Shown: positions 10,700 to 24,950, numbered from the stretch's first letter. The stretch is 64,000 nucleotides of DNA from Hevea brasiliensis (GCF_030052815.1 NC_079496.1:71847652-71911651); one strand, 5' to 3'. Translations and numbers: made by a program. Notes: a model not told the origin generated them from the sequence alone.

Positions 10700-12804
10700 T
10701 GAAGGAGTGAAAGCATGAAAAACACAAGTTTATACCATTGAATTTAAAAATTTTTCACCTAGGGCCACATGCATCATGCAAGATTTATTTTATCTATTTG
10801 ATTTCAATGATAAACAACATATTAAAACTCTTTTAATATGTTTTTGGATCTGTATTTGCCATTTAAGATTTTAGAATTAATCAGATTAATTTTAGAATCC
10901 TAGATTAAATCAAGAAAAAATACACTAACCTCTTAATGCACTACAGCATATTTGTGCCTTTGGGATGCGTCTTTAGGACACCGGACGTTGTCTCTCTAGC
11001 TTGTCCACGCCAAGTTCACCAATGGCAGACCTTGAATAGCTTTTAAAGCTTTTTCTATTAATTAGAAAATCAAGTTTTACCTTTTAAGAGATTAAAGATA
11101 TAAACAGGACACTAGAAAAAATTTATAGTATTTTTAATTCAAGAGATTGTTTGCTAATCTCTTGGAATTGATGAGAGATGAAGAAGAAGAGAGAATGGGA
11201 GCTTCAAGGGCGGCGGAACAAAGAGGAGCAGCTGCTGGTTATTATTTTCTTTACATAACAACACATATATAGCCAGGTCACCACTTAAAACCCTTACCAC
11301 ATGTCACCTTCTGATTGGCTCTAGGTTTAATTGACCCAATCACATTGTGCCAAGTGTCAAACCTATATTTAATCTTAATTGTAATCATCTTACATGATTA
11401 AAAGACATTTGGCAAGCTTATGTGTAATGCCATGTGTCACCATCTCATGGTGCCACATGTCACCCTGTGAAATGACCAAAATACCTCTGTGTCTTCATTT
11501 TGAGTTCTTAACCCAAAATAATTATTTCTCTTCTCCTAACCAATTTATATCAAATATAAATTAATTAATCTTTATTAATTAATTTCTCATTAATTTAATT
11601 CATATTTAAACACTTTAAATATAAATTTAACTTATACTATACATCCAATAATCTAGATTTGGTTTTGAGCTATGCTAGGGACTTTGCAATCTAATTGCAA
11701 ACCAAACCTATTTAATTAATCAATTAAACTCTTTAATTAATTCATTAAATCATATTTAATTTGGTGATTACTTGTTTATGTGTGTGACTTACTAGGCTCA
11801 AATCTAATTAGCAATGAGACATGATATCAACTCTTAATATCATCAGAACTCTTTCTTACCATAAATGATTTCTCTAAATCATTTTATGCACCTCATAGAC
11901 CATGGTTAACACCTAGCATAGTATGGCATGGCTACCCAATCAGTAATAAGGTTTACCTTAAATGAACCTATAATCATATGTTACCATACACTAGAATCTC
12001 TCTGTTACAAAATCCCAACTCAAGCTGGAGTCATGGTTTAAGTTAAACCCCATTTGCTATGAATATTATGTTCTCTTTTAATTCCAGTTCTTGATTGAAA
12101 GATTTTCTCGTCAGAAACTCTTTTCTGATTAAATCTATCTGTCCTGGCCAGGAACTTGAAGCATCAAGAACAATTAAATGAACATAGGATTTTATCCCTA
12201 TTTACTTAGAGGAACAGATTCCATCTTGATCAACACCTACCTCCATATATAACTAGTAGGAGCCAACGCATGCCCATATACCCATACACAGTACAAGTAT
12301 GAAAGCAGTATCAAACTCAAACCACTTGTATACAAGATAACTGTGCTATCTCAGGTCTAAAGATTATATGCACTGATATGATTTATGACAATACATTGAC
12401 AAGAGTAAACTCCATGTGCTTGTCATAAGTGTCACTGGTTCGTCCTACTTATCATATATAAGTGCCTATCATATTTGTTATATGGCATGAGAATCACCAT
12501 TCCATCTTATTTATATCTCATATAAATAACTTGGAAACAAACATGAATATAATCTTTCTGGATAAGTCATGTCCTTATTGTGAAGTATCCTCGATTGTAA
12601 ACCTATTTATGATACTTTGTACTAGAAATACTGTCACTCATATTCTTAACAACTTAAGAATAGAATTTCTAACAAAATATTAATGGACCTTTTTTTTTTA
12701 CACATAAATATGTTATGTAAACGGAAAAGTGGAAATGCCTTTTATTAATCAAAACATGTTGAATATACATACCAAATGATATGCTCTAGGGCATACTACT
12801 AATA
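10700..12804 (-). repeat. Solo copia LTR (2105 bp) inside Copia-B
   Basis: A complete LTR of the same family as A-D, with no internal region attached. It is flanked by CTCCA (10695-10699) and CTCTA (12805-12809), a 5-bp target duplication with one change. The interrupted polyprotein of Copia-B resumes in register on the other side. This is the expected product of LTR-LTR recombination of a full element. It is more diverged than A or D: G-box changed to CACATG, antisense frame shortened to 73 codons (12462-12683), terminal ACA changed to ATA. Confidence 0.92.
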
Positions 12805-14345
12805 CTCTATGATCTACTTCTTCATGAGTAGACAACTCTTGTTCTTCTTCGTGAAGGAAACCATATCTCACTGGTGGGTGAGATAGCCTTGTTGTTCTAC
12901 GAGGAACAGCTGTAGATGTTTCATCAACGGGTGTAGGTTGACTAGATGGATCTATATCCATCTGATCTGTTGGTTGGTCAGAATTCTCCAATTCTAACTC
13001 TATTTGCCTTCCTTTGCCTCCTTCTTGAACAAACTGTTGTTCAAGAAATGTGGCATCTCTACTTATCATAACCTTTTGTGATGTAGGCAAATAAAAATAG
13101 TATCCAAAACTATCTTTTGGATATCCAACAAATCGATCCTTTTCTGATATGGTTTCTAATTTATCAGTGTTTAGCTTTTTGAAATAAGCTGGACAACCCC
13201 ATATCTTAACATGCTTAAGACTTGGTTTTCTTCCATGCCATATCTCATAAGGTGTGGAAGAAACTAATTTTGATGGATTCCTATTTAGAATATATAAAGC
13301 TGATTCTACTGCAAATCCCCAAAAAGAGATTGGCATATCAGTATAGCTCATCATACTATATACCATATCTAATAGGGTATGATTTCTCCTTTCAGATACA
13401 CCATTCAACTGTGGTGTTCCTGGAGGAGTCAGCTGAGAAACAATGCCGTGCTCTCTTAAGTATTCATCAAATTCAGTACTCAAATATTCACCTTCATAAT
13501 CTGATCGAAGAGCTTTAATACTCTTTCCTGTTTGATTTTCAACTTCAGATTTAAATTCTTTGAACTTTTCAAATGATTCATGTTTGTATTTCATCAAATA
13601 CAAATACCCAAACCTTGATTTATTATCAGTAAAGGCAATAAAGTAATGAAAACTGCCTCTAGCCATTTCCTTAAATGGACCACATACATCACTATGTATT
13701 AGCTCCAAAATATTTTCAGCCTTAAGCCCCTGTCCAACAAAGGGTGATCTAGTCATTTTGCCCTGAAAGCAAGATTCAGAAGTTGGAGTAAGCTCAGAGC
13801 CTAATAAGGAAAGAATCCCCATTTTATTCAGTTTAGCAATCCTATCTTCTGCAACATGACATAACCTTAAGTGCCAAATATATTTTGAACTTGAGTTGAT
13901 TTTCACCATGGCATTGCATTCATTTAGATCACTTGCATTCATTTTGTGTTTGTCATTATTATCCAAATAATAAAGACCATCATTCATATACCCCGAACCA
14001 ACATATTTATTTCCAAAATAAATATTGCAAACATCATATGTGAACTGAAATTCATAGCCATTTCTAGTCAAACTAGATATAGAAATGATGTTCTTAAAAG
14101 CATCAGGTACATATAGAATATTATCCAAACACAAAACATGTCCAGACATGTAAAAAGATTTAGATCCTATGGCTAAAGCTTGAACAGTTGAGCCATTGCC
14201 AATCCGGTCTCTAACATCTCGAGAACGCAAGCTGCTACTATTTGTTAGTTCTTACAAATCATAGGAAATGTGAGAACTTGCACCAGTATCTAAAACCCAA
14301 GCTGCAGATGAACTATGAATATCATTAGAATCTAAATAACAAGAT
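12805..14345 (-). pseudogene. Copia-B protease C-terminus and integrase (long open frame)
   Basis: One open frame (14230 down to about 12805) covers the end of the protease, the GAG_pre-integrase module (YIWHLRLCHVAEDRIAKLNK) and the whole integrase core. Catalytic residues are present: Asp in HSDVCGPFKEM, Asp in LRSDYEGEY, Glu in GVSERRNHTL with DD35E spacing. The C-terminal linker has STPYEIWHGRKPSLKHV. The usual RGGEY is YEGEY here. The protease active-site region (14250-14345) has an in-frame stop, and the right end is cut by the solo LTR. It is the best preserved integrase of the minus-strand copies. Confidence 0.88.
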
Positions 14346-14379
14346 ATGGACATAAGGTCTATCCTTCTTGTCCTTCAGA

Positions 14380-15186
14380 GAAGCAAGATACTTTAGGCAG
14401 TTCCTTTTCCAGTGCCCATCCTTCTGGCAGTGGAAACACTTTCCTTTGCCTCCATCAGCTTTATTCTTCCCTTTCTGTTTAGCTTTTTTCTTAGAAGGAC
14501 CAGGAATCTAAAGTTTCTTTTTCTCATTGCCCTTCTTCTTGTTGGACTTTCCAGTAGAAGAAGATGCAATCAAAGCTATCTCTTTTCCTTTATTGCCTGG
14601 CATATTCTTTTGAGCAATAACCGGCATGTTGGGTAAACCAGCCAAGGTGCATTCCAGTTTAGTCATATGGAAATTTATCACAAAATTCCCAAAAGGCTTA
14701 GGAAGGGACTGAAGAATCAAATCCATCTGCAATTGGAAATCCATGTCAAAGTCAAGATGTTCCAGCTACTCAATTAGCCGAATCATCTTGTGGACATGAT
14801 CCCCAACATTCTGTCCCTCGAACATCCTTATGCGGAACAGCTGCCTAGATATCTGATATAGCATTCCTGTTATGCTCACCATACAACTCTTGTAAGTGAA
14901 GGAGGATCTCACTCGCACTCTGCATGTTCTCATGCTGCTTCTATAACTCATTACTCATGGAAGCAAGCATGTAACACTTGGCTCTCATATCATGCTCCTT
15001 CCACTTGTCCAAAGTTTTATATTCCTCTTGAGTGGCCTCTGGAGGTAAGGGACTAGGAATATTTGAGTCTAGAACATATCTTATATGTTCAAGGTTCAGG
15101 GCAAGTTTCAAATTTCTTAGCTAATAAGACAGATTAGGTCCTGTCAACCTATTGCGATCAAGTGGTGGTGGTTGTTCTGTGCTCAT
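14380..15186 (-). pseudogene. Copia-B gag
   Basis: Starts at the ATG at 15186 in the same context as Copia-C gag. Recognisable pieces are the capsid motif GQNVGDHVHKMIRLIE (14766-14951) and the Lys-rich nucleocapsid region with NKKKGNEKKKL (14508-14744). A zinc-knuckle-like segment lies at about 14400-14450. Frameshifts separate these blocks, so no full Gag is readable. Confidence 0.78.
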
Positions 15187-16936
15187 TATTATCAAAAAAT
15201 TAACTGCAAAAAAAATAACCAGATTAATTAGTAAATGTATTATGTAATTAACCAAAATGATTATGGTCTTTTAATCAAATTAATCCTCCCACTAACTTAG
15301 CGAATCCTACACTTCCAAAGTAGAAAATGGAAATCCTAGTTGGATGGATTTCTAGTGGGTGATTGAATTCTTATAATTCTATTGATCATCCTCAGGTACA
15401 TCCATCATTGGAATTACAATAAACTATAAGTGAGCAACTTTTTGCCCATCACATCTCATGTGAGGTTCAATCCTTTACCTAGCCCCTAATGCTCAAAATC
15501 TCAGGTGAATCCATTATGGACTTATCTTGCATTAATTAAGTTGATCCCATTGAGCCAGTAATTATGCAAATAATTTTAATGTCCTTAGGTACATCCAATA
15601 TTGGCCACCAAATCATTTACATATTTACAACATCTCATGCTTAACAATTATTCTTAAGAAAATCTCTTAAATTAATTGCATCATATGCAACTATTTAAAA
15701 TTTCTTAAAATAATTACCCCAATGGAAGGCCCATGTTATAATTACTTTAATTATAGCATTTCCAACTTAATCATTTGTTTAGAAGATTTTATGGTCATCC
15801 TAATTACTATTAAGGTCTCACTTTGCACATTATCCATTTAGCATGCATATATCATATACTTGCATACATTCCCATACATCTCATCCATTCATGAATAAAC
15901 AGCAAATATGGTATGATCATGGACTTTCTAGGGGATTCAATTTTGAGCCCCCAAGAATTGAATCAAGGCATTCCTAGGTGCATTTCATTCATTCATATTA
16001 CAAGATTTGCTGAAGGAGTACATAATCAACACTTGATCTTGAATTCCTGCCACTGGTCCCACCAATGCTCTTGACCTCCTTGATCTTCTTGCAATCCAAT
16101 TACATAATAATCCTTGGCATACCAAGGCGAATTTACAAGAACTAAATGAATGAAATTACAACCCAAAAATTATTACAACCTTAATAATACATGCCCAAAA
16201 TAAATTAAAATAAATTAATTAATTTACAACCCAAAGAAACATAAAAGAAATAAATCCAATCACATTGGTCTTCTATAGTCTATGATCATCTATCATGCAT
16301 ATCACTATTTAACAATTAAATAAAACATACATGCTTAAATTAAATTGAATATCTCATATTCAACTTAAAAATCCAAATTTGAATATGATTCAAACAAATT
16401 TAAAAATTCAGATTTGAATCACATTCAAACAAATTTAAAAATTCAGATTTGAATCACATTCAAACAACCTTAAAAATTCATATTTGAATCACATTCAAAC
16501 AATTTTTCAAAAATCAGATTTGAATCATATTCAAACAATTTTTAAAAAAATTCAGATTTGAATATGATTCAAACAACTTTAAAAATTTAGATTTGAATCA
16601 CATTCAAACAACTTTTAAAATTTAGATTTGAATATCATTCAAACAATTTTTAAAATTTTGATTTGAGTCAAAATTTAATTGTTTGATTAAAACTCTAATT
16701 AAAAAATTTAATTAGACATAGGATGAGCTTTTAGATCATACAACAATTGCAAATTAAAAAGCCAAACTTTGCACACACCATTGGAGGCCACAAAGTGTGT
16801 GTACCAATGGTGTTGGTCACCAAGCCGCCACCTTTCATTGCAACCGGCAATGGATCCATCATCTCATGGTTATACCACACAATTAAATCATATAATCAAC
16901 AATCAAAATGGTAAATATAGTGGCTCTGATACCAAT
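15187..16936 (-). other. Copia-B leader with minisatellite
   Basis: A non-coding leader homologous to 6465-8243, with the three ACATCCA-type motifs near 15390, 15500 and 15585. The dyad minisatellite occupies about 16365-16680 (roughly 8 units). The primer-binding site, TGGTATCAGAGCCA in sense, is at about 16921-16934. No gene is seen here. Confidence 0.78.
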
Positions 16937-19900
16937 TGAAGGAGCAAAAGCATGAAAAACACAAGTTTAGATCATTGAAATTCAAAATTTTTCATCTAGG
17001 GTCACATGCATCATACAAGATTCATTTTTATCTATTTGATTTCAATGATAAACAGTATATTAAAACTCTTTTAATATATTTTTGGATCTACATTTGCGAT
17101 TTAAGATTTTAGAATTAATCAGATTAATTTTAAGAACCCTAGATTAGATCAAAACAAGTGCACTAACCTCTTGATGCACTGCAGTTTGTTTGGCACCTTT
17201 GGGATGTGTCTTTAGGACACCAGATGTTGTCCCTCTAGCTTGTCCACACCAAGATCACCTATGGCAGCCCTTGAACAGCTTCTAAAGCTTTTTCTATGAA
17301 TTAGAAAATCAAGTTTTGCCTTTTGAGAGATTAGAGATGTAAACAAAACACTAGAAATAATTTCTAGTAGTTTTAATTCAAGAGATTGTTTGCTAATCTC
17401 TTTGAATTGATGAGAGATGAAGAAGAAGAGAAGGGAGAGGTCTTCAAGGTGGCAGCACAAAGAGAAAGGCAGCAGCTTGTTATGTTTTTCTTTTCATAAC
17501 AACACTTATATAGCTAGGTCACCACTTAAAACCCTTGCCACATGTCACCTTCTGATTGGCTCTAGGTTTAATTGACCCAATCACATTGTGCCAAGTGTCA
17601 AACCTATATTTTATCTTGACTTTGATCATCTTACATGATTAAAAGACATTTCACAAGCTTATGTGTAATGCCATATGTCACCATCTCATGATACCACATG
17701 TCATGTGACACCCCTTACTTGTCTATAGTATAGCCGAGCAAGATATGCCACACAGTGTGCTGGAGCACCAATTCACATTTTCATTACAATTTACCCTTTT
17801 TAATTCATTTATTCAAAATTTTTTATTAATCTGAATTTTTTGCAAATTTTATAGAAAATTCGGCAGAGTGCCAGCTATAAATTGGAAAAATAGTTCTTCT
17901 GAATCTGTAAAAAACACTTCCAATATAATCATAGTTTCAATCTCAGTCAACCACCAACATATTTTCAACAATTTCTCAAATCACTTTAGTATCTCAAAAT
18001 TCAATTCATTTCATATCACACTCAATTCAATGAGAAATACTCGCATTTATTACTGAACATAGTTCATAGATAATTACATCAAAAAAATAATTACATGAGT
18101 TTATAATATACCTTACAAAAGTTTACAAAATACAAAATACCAAAATTCTAAAAGTGGCCTAATGTCCTACCAAATGCACTACAAACGTGAGGTGACTCTG
18201 GACTCCGTGTGCAGATCTGAAAGCTCACCCAATATGAGATCTGCTGGACTCCCCAACTATGTCTTCAGTACCTGCGCATGGCAAAAGCGACGCGCTAAGC
18301 AATTCTGCTTAGTGGTGACAATATAAAATAAAATAATTAAAATAACATAAATATACAGAATGTATGTTTACATTTTAGGTAGACTTAATCTCTGGCATTT
18401 ATTGCAGTATTATTCGATTAAAATTTTTGTAAGATTCATTATAATTGCCCGAGTAACCAATACTAGTCGACTGGACTGGATAAATGGGTAAACTAGCACT
18501 GGGTACAAAGTACCTGCGACCATCACACCAGCGGTCACATTGTGTCTCCCGGTGTGCAACAGAACAGCTAATAACATAGCCAAAGGCTATTTTATCACAG
18601 AATGGCACGTGAGGCCATAAAACAGAGAATGGCGTGAAGTTATAAGCAGTACTGCTAACAGAACCCTATTGGCATGCCAACCTATCCAAACCAATCTTGC
18701 TAGGTGTGCTAGGGTATGTTACACTTTTAAATTGTATAATTCTAGAAATTTAAGTTTAGGTGTTACTATTCATTTCATTAGTCAACTAAAATGTTGAATT
18801 TTTCATAGACAATAGGTACATTGGTTCTAATACTCCCAACATACCACATTTTGCATTCTAAAATTGTTCGTATTGGTTGGCAATACCATTTGTAAGATTA
18901 ATGTTAATTGTTCAAAATTTTCAGATTTCAAGCTTTGTGTTTACTATTCCATTAGTCATTTTTGTAGTGGTAATTTGGCAAAGTGGTCAACATGAAAGTT
19001 GTTCCTTATTTTTTCTAGTTACATTTCTTTTTTTTTGAATCACTCCATTTGGAGTTTTGTAGCTCAAGTTATGGCCTAAAAACCATAACTGGCCGGATTG
19101 CCAACTTCCCAGATTTTCTGGACTGACCAAATCTACAGTGTTTGGGGCAGTGACTTCAAGTCACCTTTTGAACATGTTATGGTCAAAATTTGGGTTAGGT
19201 TTCTTCATGAAAGTTGTAGATATATGTCTCGGCTAGTTGCTGGTAAAATTTCAGGTCAATTGGACTTTTCTACTTTGAGTTATGACCAAATGAATAAATA
19301 CTATTCATTTGGTCATTTTGCCTAGGCAGAATGCAGGTCACCCAGATTAGGGCAATCTTTAGGTTAACTTGGTTTGGTTTTCTAGGCATAGTTTCTTCAC
19401 CAAAGTTATGCCATTATGTGTCTAGTTTTATATCCAATTGGCCTTACACCAATTGAACCTCTACAACTCCAGTTATTGCTGCCTAAATCTACTGGACTCA
19501 TGCCCAGTCCTACAGGTCACTAAGGGCAGCCACACTAACCTCAATTCCCACTACACAAACCACTTCATTTCTTGTTTACACATAACCAAATGGTCACTAA
19601 TTGACCATTAAAACTTACTTTCACCATTACATGATCAAAGTCTCCATTTCATACCCAAACCCTAACCCTAACATCTCAAATCATGCATTTAACTTGCATT
19701 TCACCATTTCACTTAAGAGACTAATGTTAAGGCAGCCATACTCCCATTTCTAGTTCCATGAAATCCTCAAAACCTTACCACATCCAAGGCTTCCAAAAAT
19801 GTGGGATGGGCATACACATATTATTTGTTAAATTTTTGTGTAATTTTGCACTCAATCATACTCCTTCAACATGAATTTAAAGAGAAAAACAAGTTTAAGT

Positions 19901-22131
19901 CACTAACCTTTAATGGAGCTAATCTCAAACTCATAAGAACTCTTGTTTAACACTTCTTTTTGCTCCTAAAAGATTCACCAAGATGAAAGAGCAAGCTTTT
20001 GTGTTAACACCGAGGGTTTTTGTTGGAAGAAAACTAGGGAAACCAAGCTTTTAATGAGCTTGGCTATGGAGGAGTGAGGGAGAGCTTTGGGACGTTTTTT
20101 GAAGAAGGGAGAGGCTGCTAGTTTGTTCCAAATTTCTGCCCTCTTTTTTCTATTCTTAATGTATTATAATTGTCTTGCTTTAATTTGATTGGCCGTAGCA
20201 TTTTTAATTACCTCATGCTTACATAAGCATGAAGTAATAAATCCCATAATTTTCATTTTCTTTTCTTTTATTGCCTATTCATTTTTAAATAATTTTTCAT
20301 CAATATTTGTTCATATTTTATGTCATATAATTCACTTACATAAATGGACAAGTTGGTAAAAAATCATCTCTAAAGATGAAATGACCAAAATGCCCTCTGT
20401 TTGGCTTAATGAGCCAAAATTGTGTGTATCGATTGATTAAATTTTCCTTGTGTTTTCTTAAGATTTTATTGTCATTGGAACCCCAATAATCCTTCCCCAA
20501 GGTCTCAAAAAATTATTTCATGAAGTTTTCCCCGGGTCTCTGGTTGCTAACGGCCTTCACCGTCACTTCCCTTTCGGGTTACTCATCCCTGGGGTTTCGG
20601 CTCTTTTAACCTTAGTGTATTTCTTTCCTATAAATTTTTCCTTGATTTTTATGAGCATTATTTGGTTTCTTTATTACTCTCCACTTTAGTCTAATTATAA
20701 TTTCAAACATTCTAGCTGCCTGGACCGACATTGGTCGCCGGAACAGTAGACTGTACGGACTAGCTAAAGTCAGGATGTTACATGTCACACTATAAAATGA
20801 TCAAAATGCCCCTGTGTCTTAATTTTGAGTTCTCAGCCAAAATAATTATTTCTCTTCTTCTAATCAATTTATATCAAATATAAATTAATTAATTAATCTT
20901 TATTAATTAATTTCTCATTAATTAAATTCATATTTAAACACTTTAAATATAAATTTAACTTACACTATACATCCAATAATCTAGATTTGGTTTCAAGTCA
21001 TGCTAAGGACTTTACAATCTAATTGCAAACCAAACCTATTTAATTAATCAATTAAACTCTTTAATTAATTTATTAAATCATATTTAATTTGGTGATTACT
21101 TATGTATGTGTATGACTTACTAGGCTCATCACTAATTGGCAATGAGACATGATATCAACTCTTAATATCATCAAAACTCTTTCTTACCGTAAATGATTTC
21201 TCTAAATCATTTTATGCACCTCACAGACCATGGTTAACACCTAGCATAGCATGGCATGGCCACCCAATCAGTAATAAGGTTTATCTTAAATGAACCTATA
21301 ATCATATGTTAACATGCACCAGAATCTCTCTGTTACAAAATCCCAATTCAAGCTGGAGTCATGGTTTATGTCAAACCCCATTTGCTATGAATATTATGTT
21401 CTCTTTTAATTCTAGTTCCTGATTAAAAAGATTTTCTCATCATAAACTCTTTTCTGATTAAATTTATCTGTCCTGGCCAGGAACTTGAAACATCAAGAAC
21501 AATTAAATGAACATAGGATTTTATCTCTATTTACTTAGAGGAACAGATTCCATCTTAATCAACACCTACCTCCACGTATAACTAGTAGGAGCTAACACAT
21601 GCCCATATACCCATACACAGTACAAGTATGAAAGTAGTATCAAACTCAAACCACCTATATACAAGATAAATGTGCTATCTTAGGTCTAAAGATTATATGC
21701 ACTGATATGATTTATGACAATGCATTGACAAGAGTAAACTCCGTGTGCTTGTCATAAAGGTCACTGGTTCGGCCTACTTATCATGTATAAGTGCCTATCA
21801 TGTTTGTTATATGGCATGAGACTCACTATTCCATCTTATTTCTATCTCATATAAATAACTCGGGAACAAACATGAATACAATCTTACTAGATAAGTCATG
21901 TCCTTATTGTGAAGTATCCTCGATTGTGAACCTATTTATGATACTTTGTGCTAGAAATACTATCACTCATATTCTTAACAACTTAAGAATAGAATTTCTA
22001 ACAAAATATCAATGGACCTTTTCTATTACACATAAATATATTTTGTAAACATAAAAGTGAAAATGCCTTTTATTAATAAAAGATATATAAGATACATGCT
22101 AAATGATATGCTCTAGGGCATACTACTAACA
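16937..22131 (-). repeat. Copia-B 5' LTR, split by a gypsy solo LTR
   Basis: Segments 16937-17703 and 20783-22131 together form a 2.11 kb LTR of the copia family, starting TGAAGGAGC and ending ACTACTAACA. The break is exact: TGTCA at 17699-17703 is repeated at 20783-20787. The right segment holds the antisense 85-codon frame (21791-22048). The sequence right of 22131 is integrase of Copia-C. Confidence 0.92.
17704..20782 (-). repeat. Solo Ty3/gypsy LTR (3079 bp) of the E2 family
   Basis: The plus strand starts TGTGACACCCCTTAC and ends CAGGATGTTACA, matching both ends of the LTRs at 39751-42847 and 57276-60379. It is flanked by a perfect TGTCA duplication. No internal gypsy sequence is attached, so it is a solo LTR. 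It carries the 15-bp hairpin (19282-19316), the ACTCCATTTGGAGT dyad (19042-19055) and a telo-box-like AAACCCTAACCCTAAC (19657). Orientation is given as minus by comparison with Gypsy-E2. The open frames inside it are not conserved. Confidence 0.93.
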
Positions 22132-22890
22132 CAAATACCCAAACCTTGATTTATCATCAGTAAAGGTAATAAAATAATGAAAACCGCTTCTAGCCATTTC
22201 TCTAAATGGGCCATATACATCACTATGTATTAGCTCCAAAATATTTTCAGCTCTTAGCCCTTGTCCAATAAAGGGTGATCTGGTCATTTTGCTCTGAAGG
22301 CAGGATTCACAAGTTGGAGTAGGTTCAGAACCCAATGAGGATAGAATCCTCATTTTCTCCAGTTTTGTAATCCTATCTTCTGCAACATGACTTAATCTTA
22401 AGTGTCAAATATATTTTGAACTTGAGTAGATTTTCACCATGGCATTGCATTCATTTAGATCACTTGCATTCAATTTGTGTTTGTCATTACTATCCAAATA
22501 ATAAAGACCATCATGCATATAACCCGAGCCAACATATATATTTCCAAAATAAATATTGCAAATATCATATGTGAACTGAAATTCATAGCCATTTCTAGTC
22601 AAACTAGATATAGAAATGATGTTCTTAAAAGCATCAGGTACATATAAAATATTATTCAAATACAAAATATGTCCAGACATGTAAAAAGATTTAGATCCTA
22701 TGGCTAAAGCTTCAGGAGTTGAGCCATCACCAATCCAAAGTCTAACATTTCGAGAACGCAAGCTGCTACTGTTTGCTAGTTCCTGCATATGATAAGAAAT
22801 GTGAGAACTGGCACCAGTATCTAAAACCCAAGCTGCAGATGAACTATGAGCATCATCAACATCTAAATGACAAGATATAGACATACCTTC
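22132..22890 (-). pseudogene. Copia-C protease and integrase N-terminus
   Basis: The block 22405-22884 has the retropepsin active site WVLDTGASSHIS followed by the conserved region up to the pre-integrase start (SSKYI). The block 22132-22353 has the integrase start with the first catalytic Asp (HSDVYGPF instead of HSDVCGPF) and FTDDKSRFGYL. A stop separates them near 22400. The right-to-left reading ends at the Copia-B insertion at 22131, so the rest of the core is missing. Confidence 0.86.
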
Positions 22891-22914
22891 TGAAGGTGTA
22901 TTCTTCTTGTCCTT

Positions 22915-23748
22915 CAGAGAAGTAAGATACTCTGAGCAATTCCTTTTCCAGTGCCCATCTTTCTAGTAATGGAAACACTTTCCTTTGCCTCCATCAGCTC
23001 TGGTCTTCCCTTTCTGTTTAGCTATCTTCTTAGAACGACCAGGAATTTTAAGTTTCTTTTTCTTATTGCCCTTCTTCTTGTTGGACTTTCCAGCAGAAGA
23101 AGATGTAATCAAAGCAACCTCTTTTCCTTTATTGCCCTGCATATTCTTTTGGGCAATAACCAGCATGTTAAGTAGACCAGCCAAGGTGTATTCCTGCTTA
23201 GTCATATGGAAATTTATCACAAAATTCCCAAATGACTCAGGAAGGGACTGAAGGATCAAATTCATCTACAGTTGGAAATCCAAGTTAAAGTCAAGATGTT
23301 CCAGCTGCTTAATAAGCCGAATCATCTTGTGGACATGATCCCTAACATTTTATCCCTCAGACATCCTCATGCGAAATAGCTGCCTAGATATCTCTTACTT
23401 GGCATTCCTGCTATGTTCACCATACAGCTCTTGTATTTGAAGGAGGATCTAAATTGCATATTGCATATTCTCATGTTGCTTCTATAACTCATTACTCATA
23501 GAAGCAAGCATGTAACACTTAGCTCTCATATCATGCTCCTTCCACTTGTCCAAAGTTTCATGTTTCTCTTGAGTAGCCTCTGGAGGTAAAGGACCAGGAA
23601 CCTGTGAGTCTATAACATATCCTATAAATTTAAGGTTCAGGACAAGTTTCAAATTTCTTAGCCAATCAGAAAGATTAGGTCCTGTCAACCTATTGTGATC
23701 AAGTATGCTTGCAAGGATATTAGATGATGGTGGTTGTGGTGTGCTCAT
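22915..23748 (-). pseudogene. Copia-C gag
   Basis: The N-terminal 88 codons are open from the ATG at 23748 (MSTPQPPSSNILASILDHNR, with PNLSDWLRNLKL and LDKWKEHDMRAKCYMLASMS). A C-terminal open block at 22963-23265 contains the Lys-rich segment (NKKKGNKKKKLKIPG) and the start of the zinc knuckle. The middle has stops. It gives the clearest start codon for gag in this family. Confidence 0.85.
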
Positions 23749-24723
23749 TATTATCCAAAAATTAACTGCAGAAAATAACCAGATTAATTAGTAAATGTAT
23801 TATGTATTTAACCAAAATGATTATGGTCTTTTAATCATATTGGTCCTCCCACTAACTTAGCGAATCCTACACTTCCAAAGTAGAAAATGGAAATCCTAGT
23901 TGGATGGATTTCTAGTGGGTGATTGATTTCTTATAGTCTTATTGATCATCCTCAGGCACATCTATTATTAGCATTACAATAAACTGTAAGTGAGCAACTC
24001 CTTGCCCATCACATCTCATGTGAGGTTCAATCCTTTTACCTAGCCCTTAATACTCAAAATCTCAGGTACATCCATTATTGACTTAATTTGTATTAGTTAA
24101 ATTGATCCCATTTAGCCAGTAAACATGCAAATAATTTTAATGTCCTCAGGCACATCCATTATTGGCCACCAAACCATTTACATATTTACAACATCTCATG
24201 CTTAACAATTATTCTTAAGAAAATCTCTTAAATTAATTGCATCATATGCAAGCATTTAAAATTTCTTAAAATAATTGCCTCAATGGAGGGCCCATGATAT
24301 AATTACTTTAATTATACCATTTCCAACTTAAACATTTATTTGGAAGATTTTGTGGTAAGCTTAATTACTATTATGGTCTCACTTTGCCCATTATCCAATT
24401 AGCATGCATATATCATACACTTGCATACATTCCCATATATCTCATGCATACTTGGATAAACAATATAAATATGTTATGATCATGGACTTTTTAAGGGATT
24501 CAATTCTGAGCCACCAAGAATTGAATTAGGGTATTCCTAGTTGCATTTCATTCATTCATATTACAAGAGTTGCTGAAGGAGTACATAATCAACACTTAAT
24601 CTTGAATTCCTCTCACTGGTCCCACCAATGCTCTTGACCTCCTTAATCTTCTTGCAATCCAATTACATAGTAATCCTTGGCATACCAAGGTGAATTTACA
24701 AGAACAAAATAAATGAAATTACA

Positions 24724-24950
24724 TGTCATGACCCAGGGATGCGGTTGGGACATGCTTCTTCAACCAGCTACGCACTGGGGTGGATTTGTGTCCCACATCT
24801 GAAACGGGAAGGAAAGATTTGGGCCATATATGTGGGAGCCTTCCTCACCTGGTCAACGCGCTTTTGGGAATGAAACCTCCCAAGGGACAAATCCGTGAGG
24901 CCCATGGGCCAAAGCGGACAATATTGACTGGAGATGGATTAGGCTTTACA
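24724..24950 (+). repeat. TRIM left LTR (227 bp)
   Basis: Starts TGTCATGACCCAGGG and ends TTAGGCTTTACA. Contains GTGTCCCACATC and AAAGCGGACAATATTG, motifs often seen in plant TRIM LTRs (recollection, not searched). Pairs with 25023-25250. Confidence 0.9.

Larger units (their letters stand above)
1..22131 (-). mobile_element. Copia-B, partial Ty1/copia element, multiply interrupted
   Basis: Reading right to left this element has a 5' LTR (16937-22131, itself interrupted), a leader, gag, protease/integrase and reverse transcriptase. It runs off the left edge within RT, so RNase H and the 3' LTR are not in the window. Three younger insertions split it: Copia-A (408-10345), a solo copia LTR (10700-12804) and a solo gypsy LTR (17704-20782). 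Removing these leaves segments that join in register across the target duplications. Its right end abuts integrase sequence of Copia-C, so B landed inside C. The family is the same as A, C and D. Confidence 0.88.
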
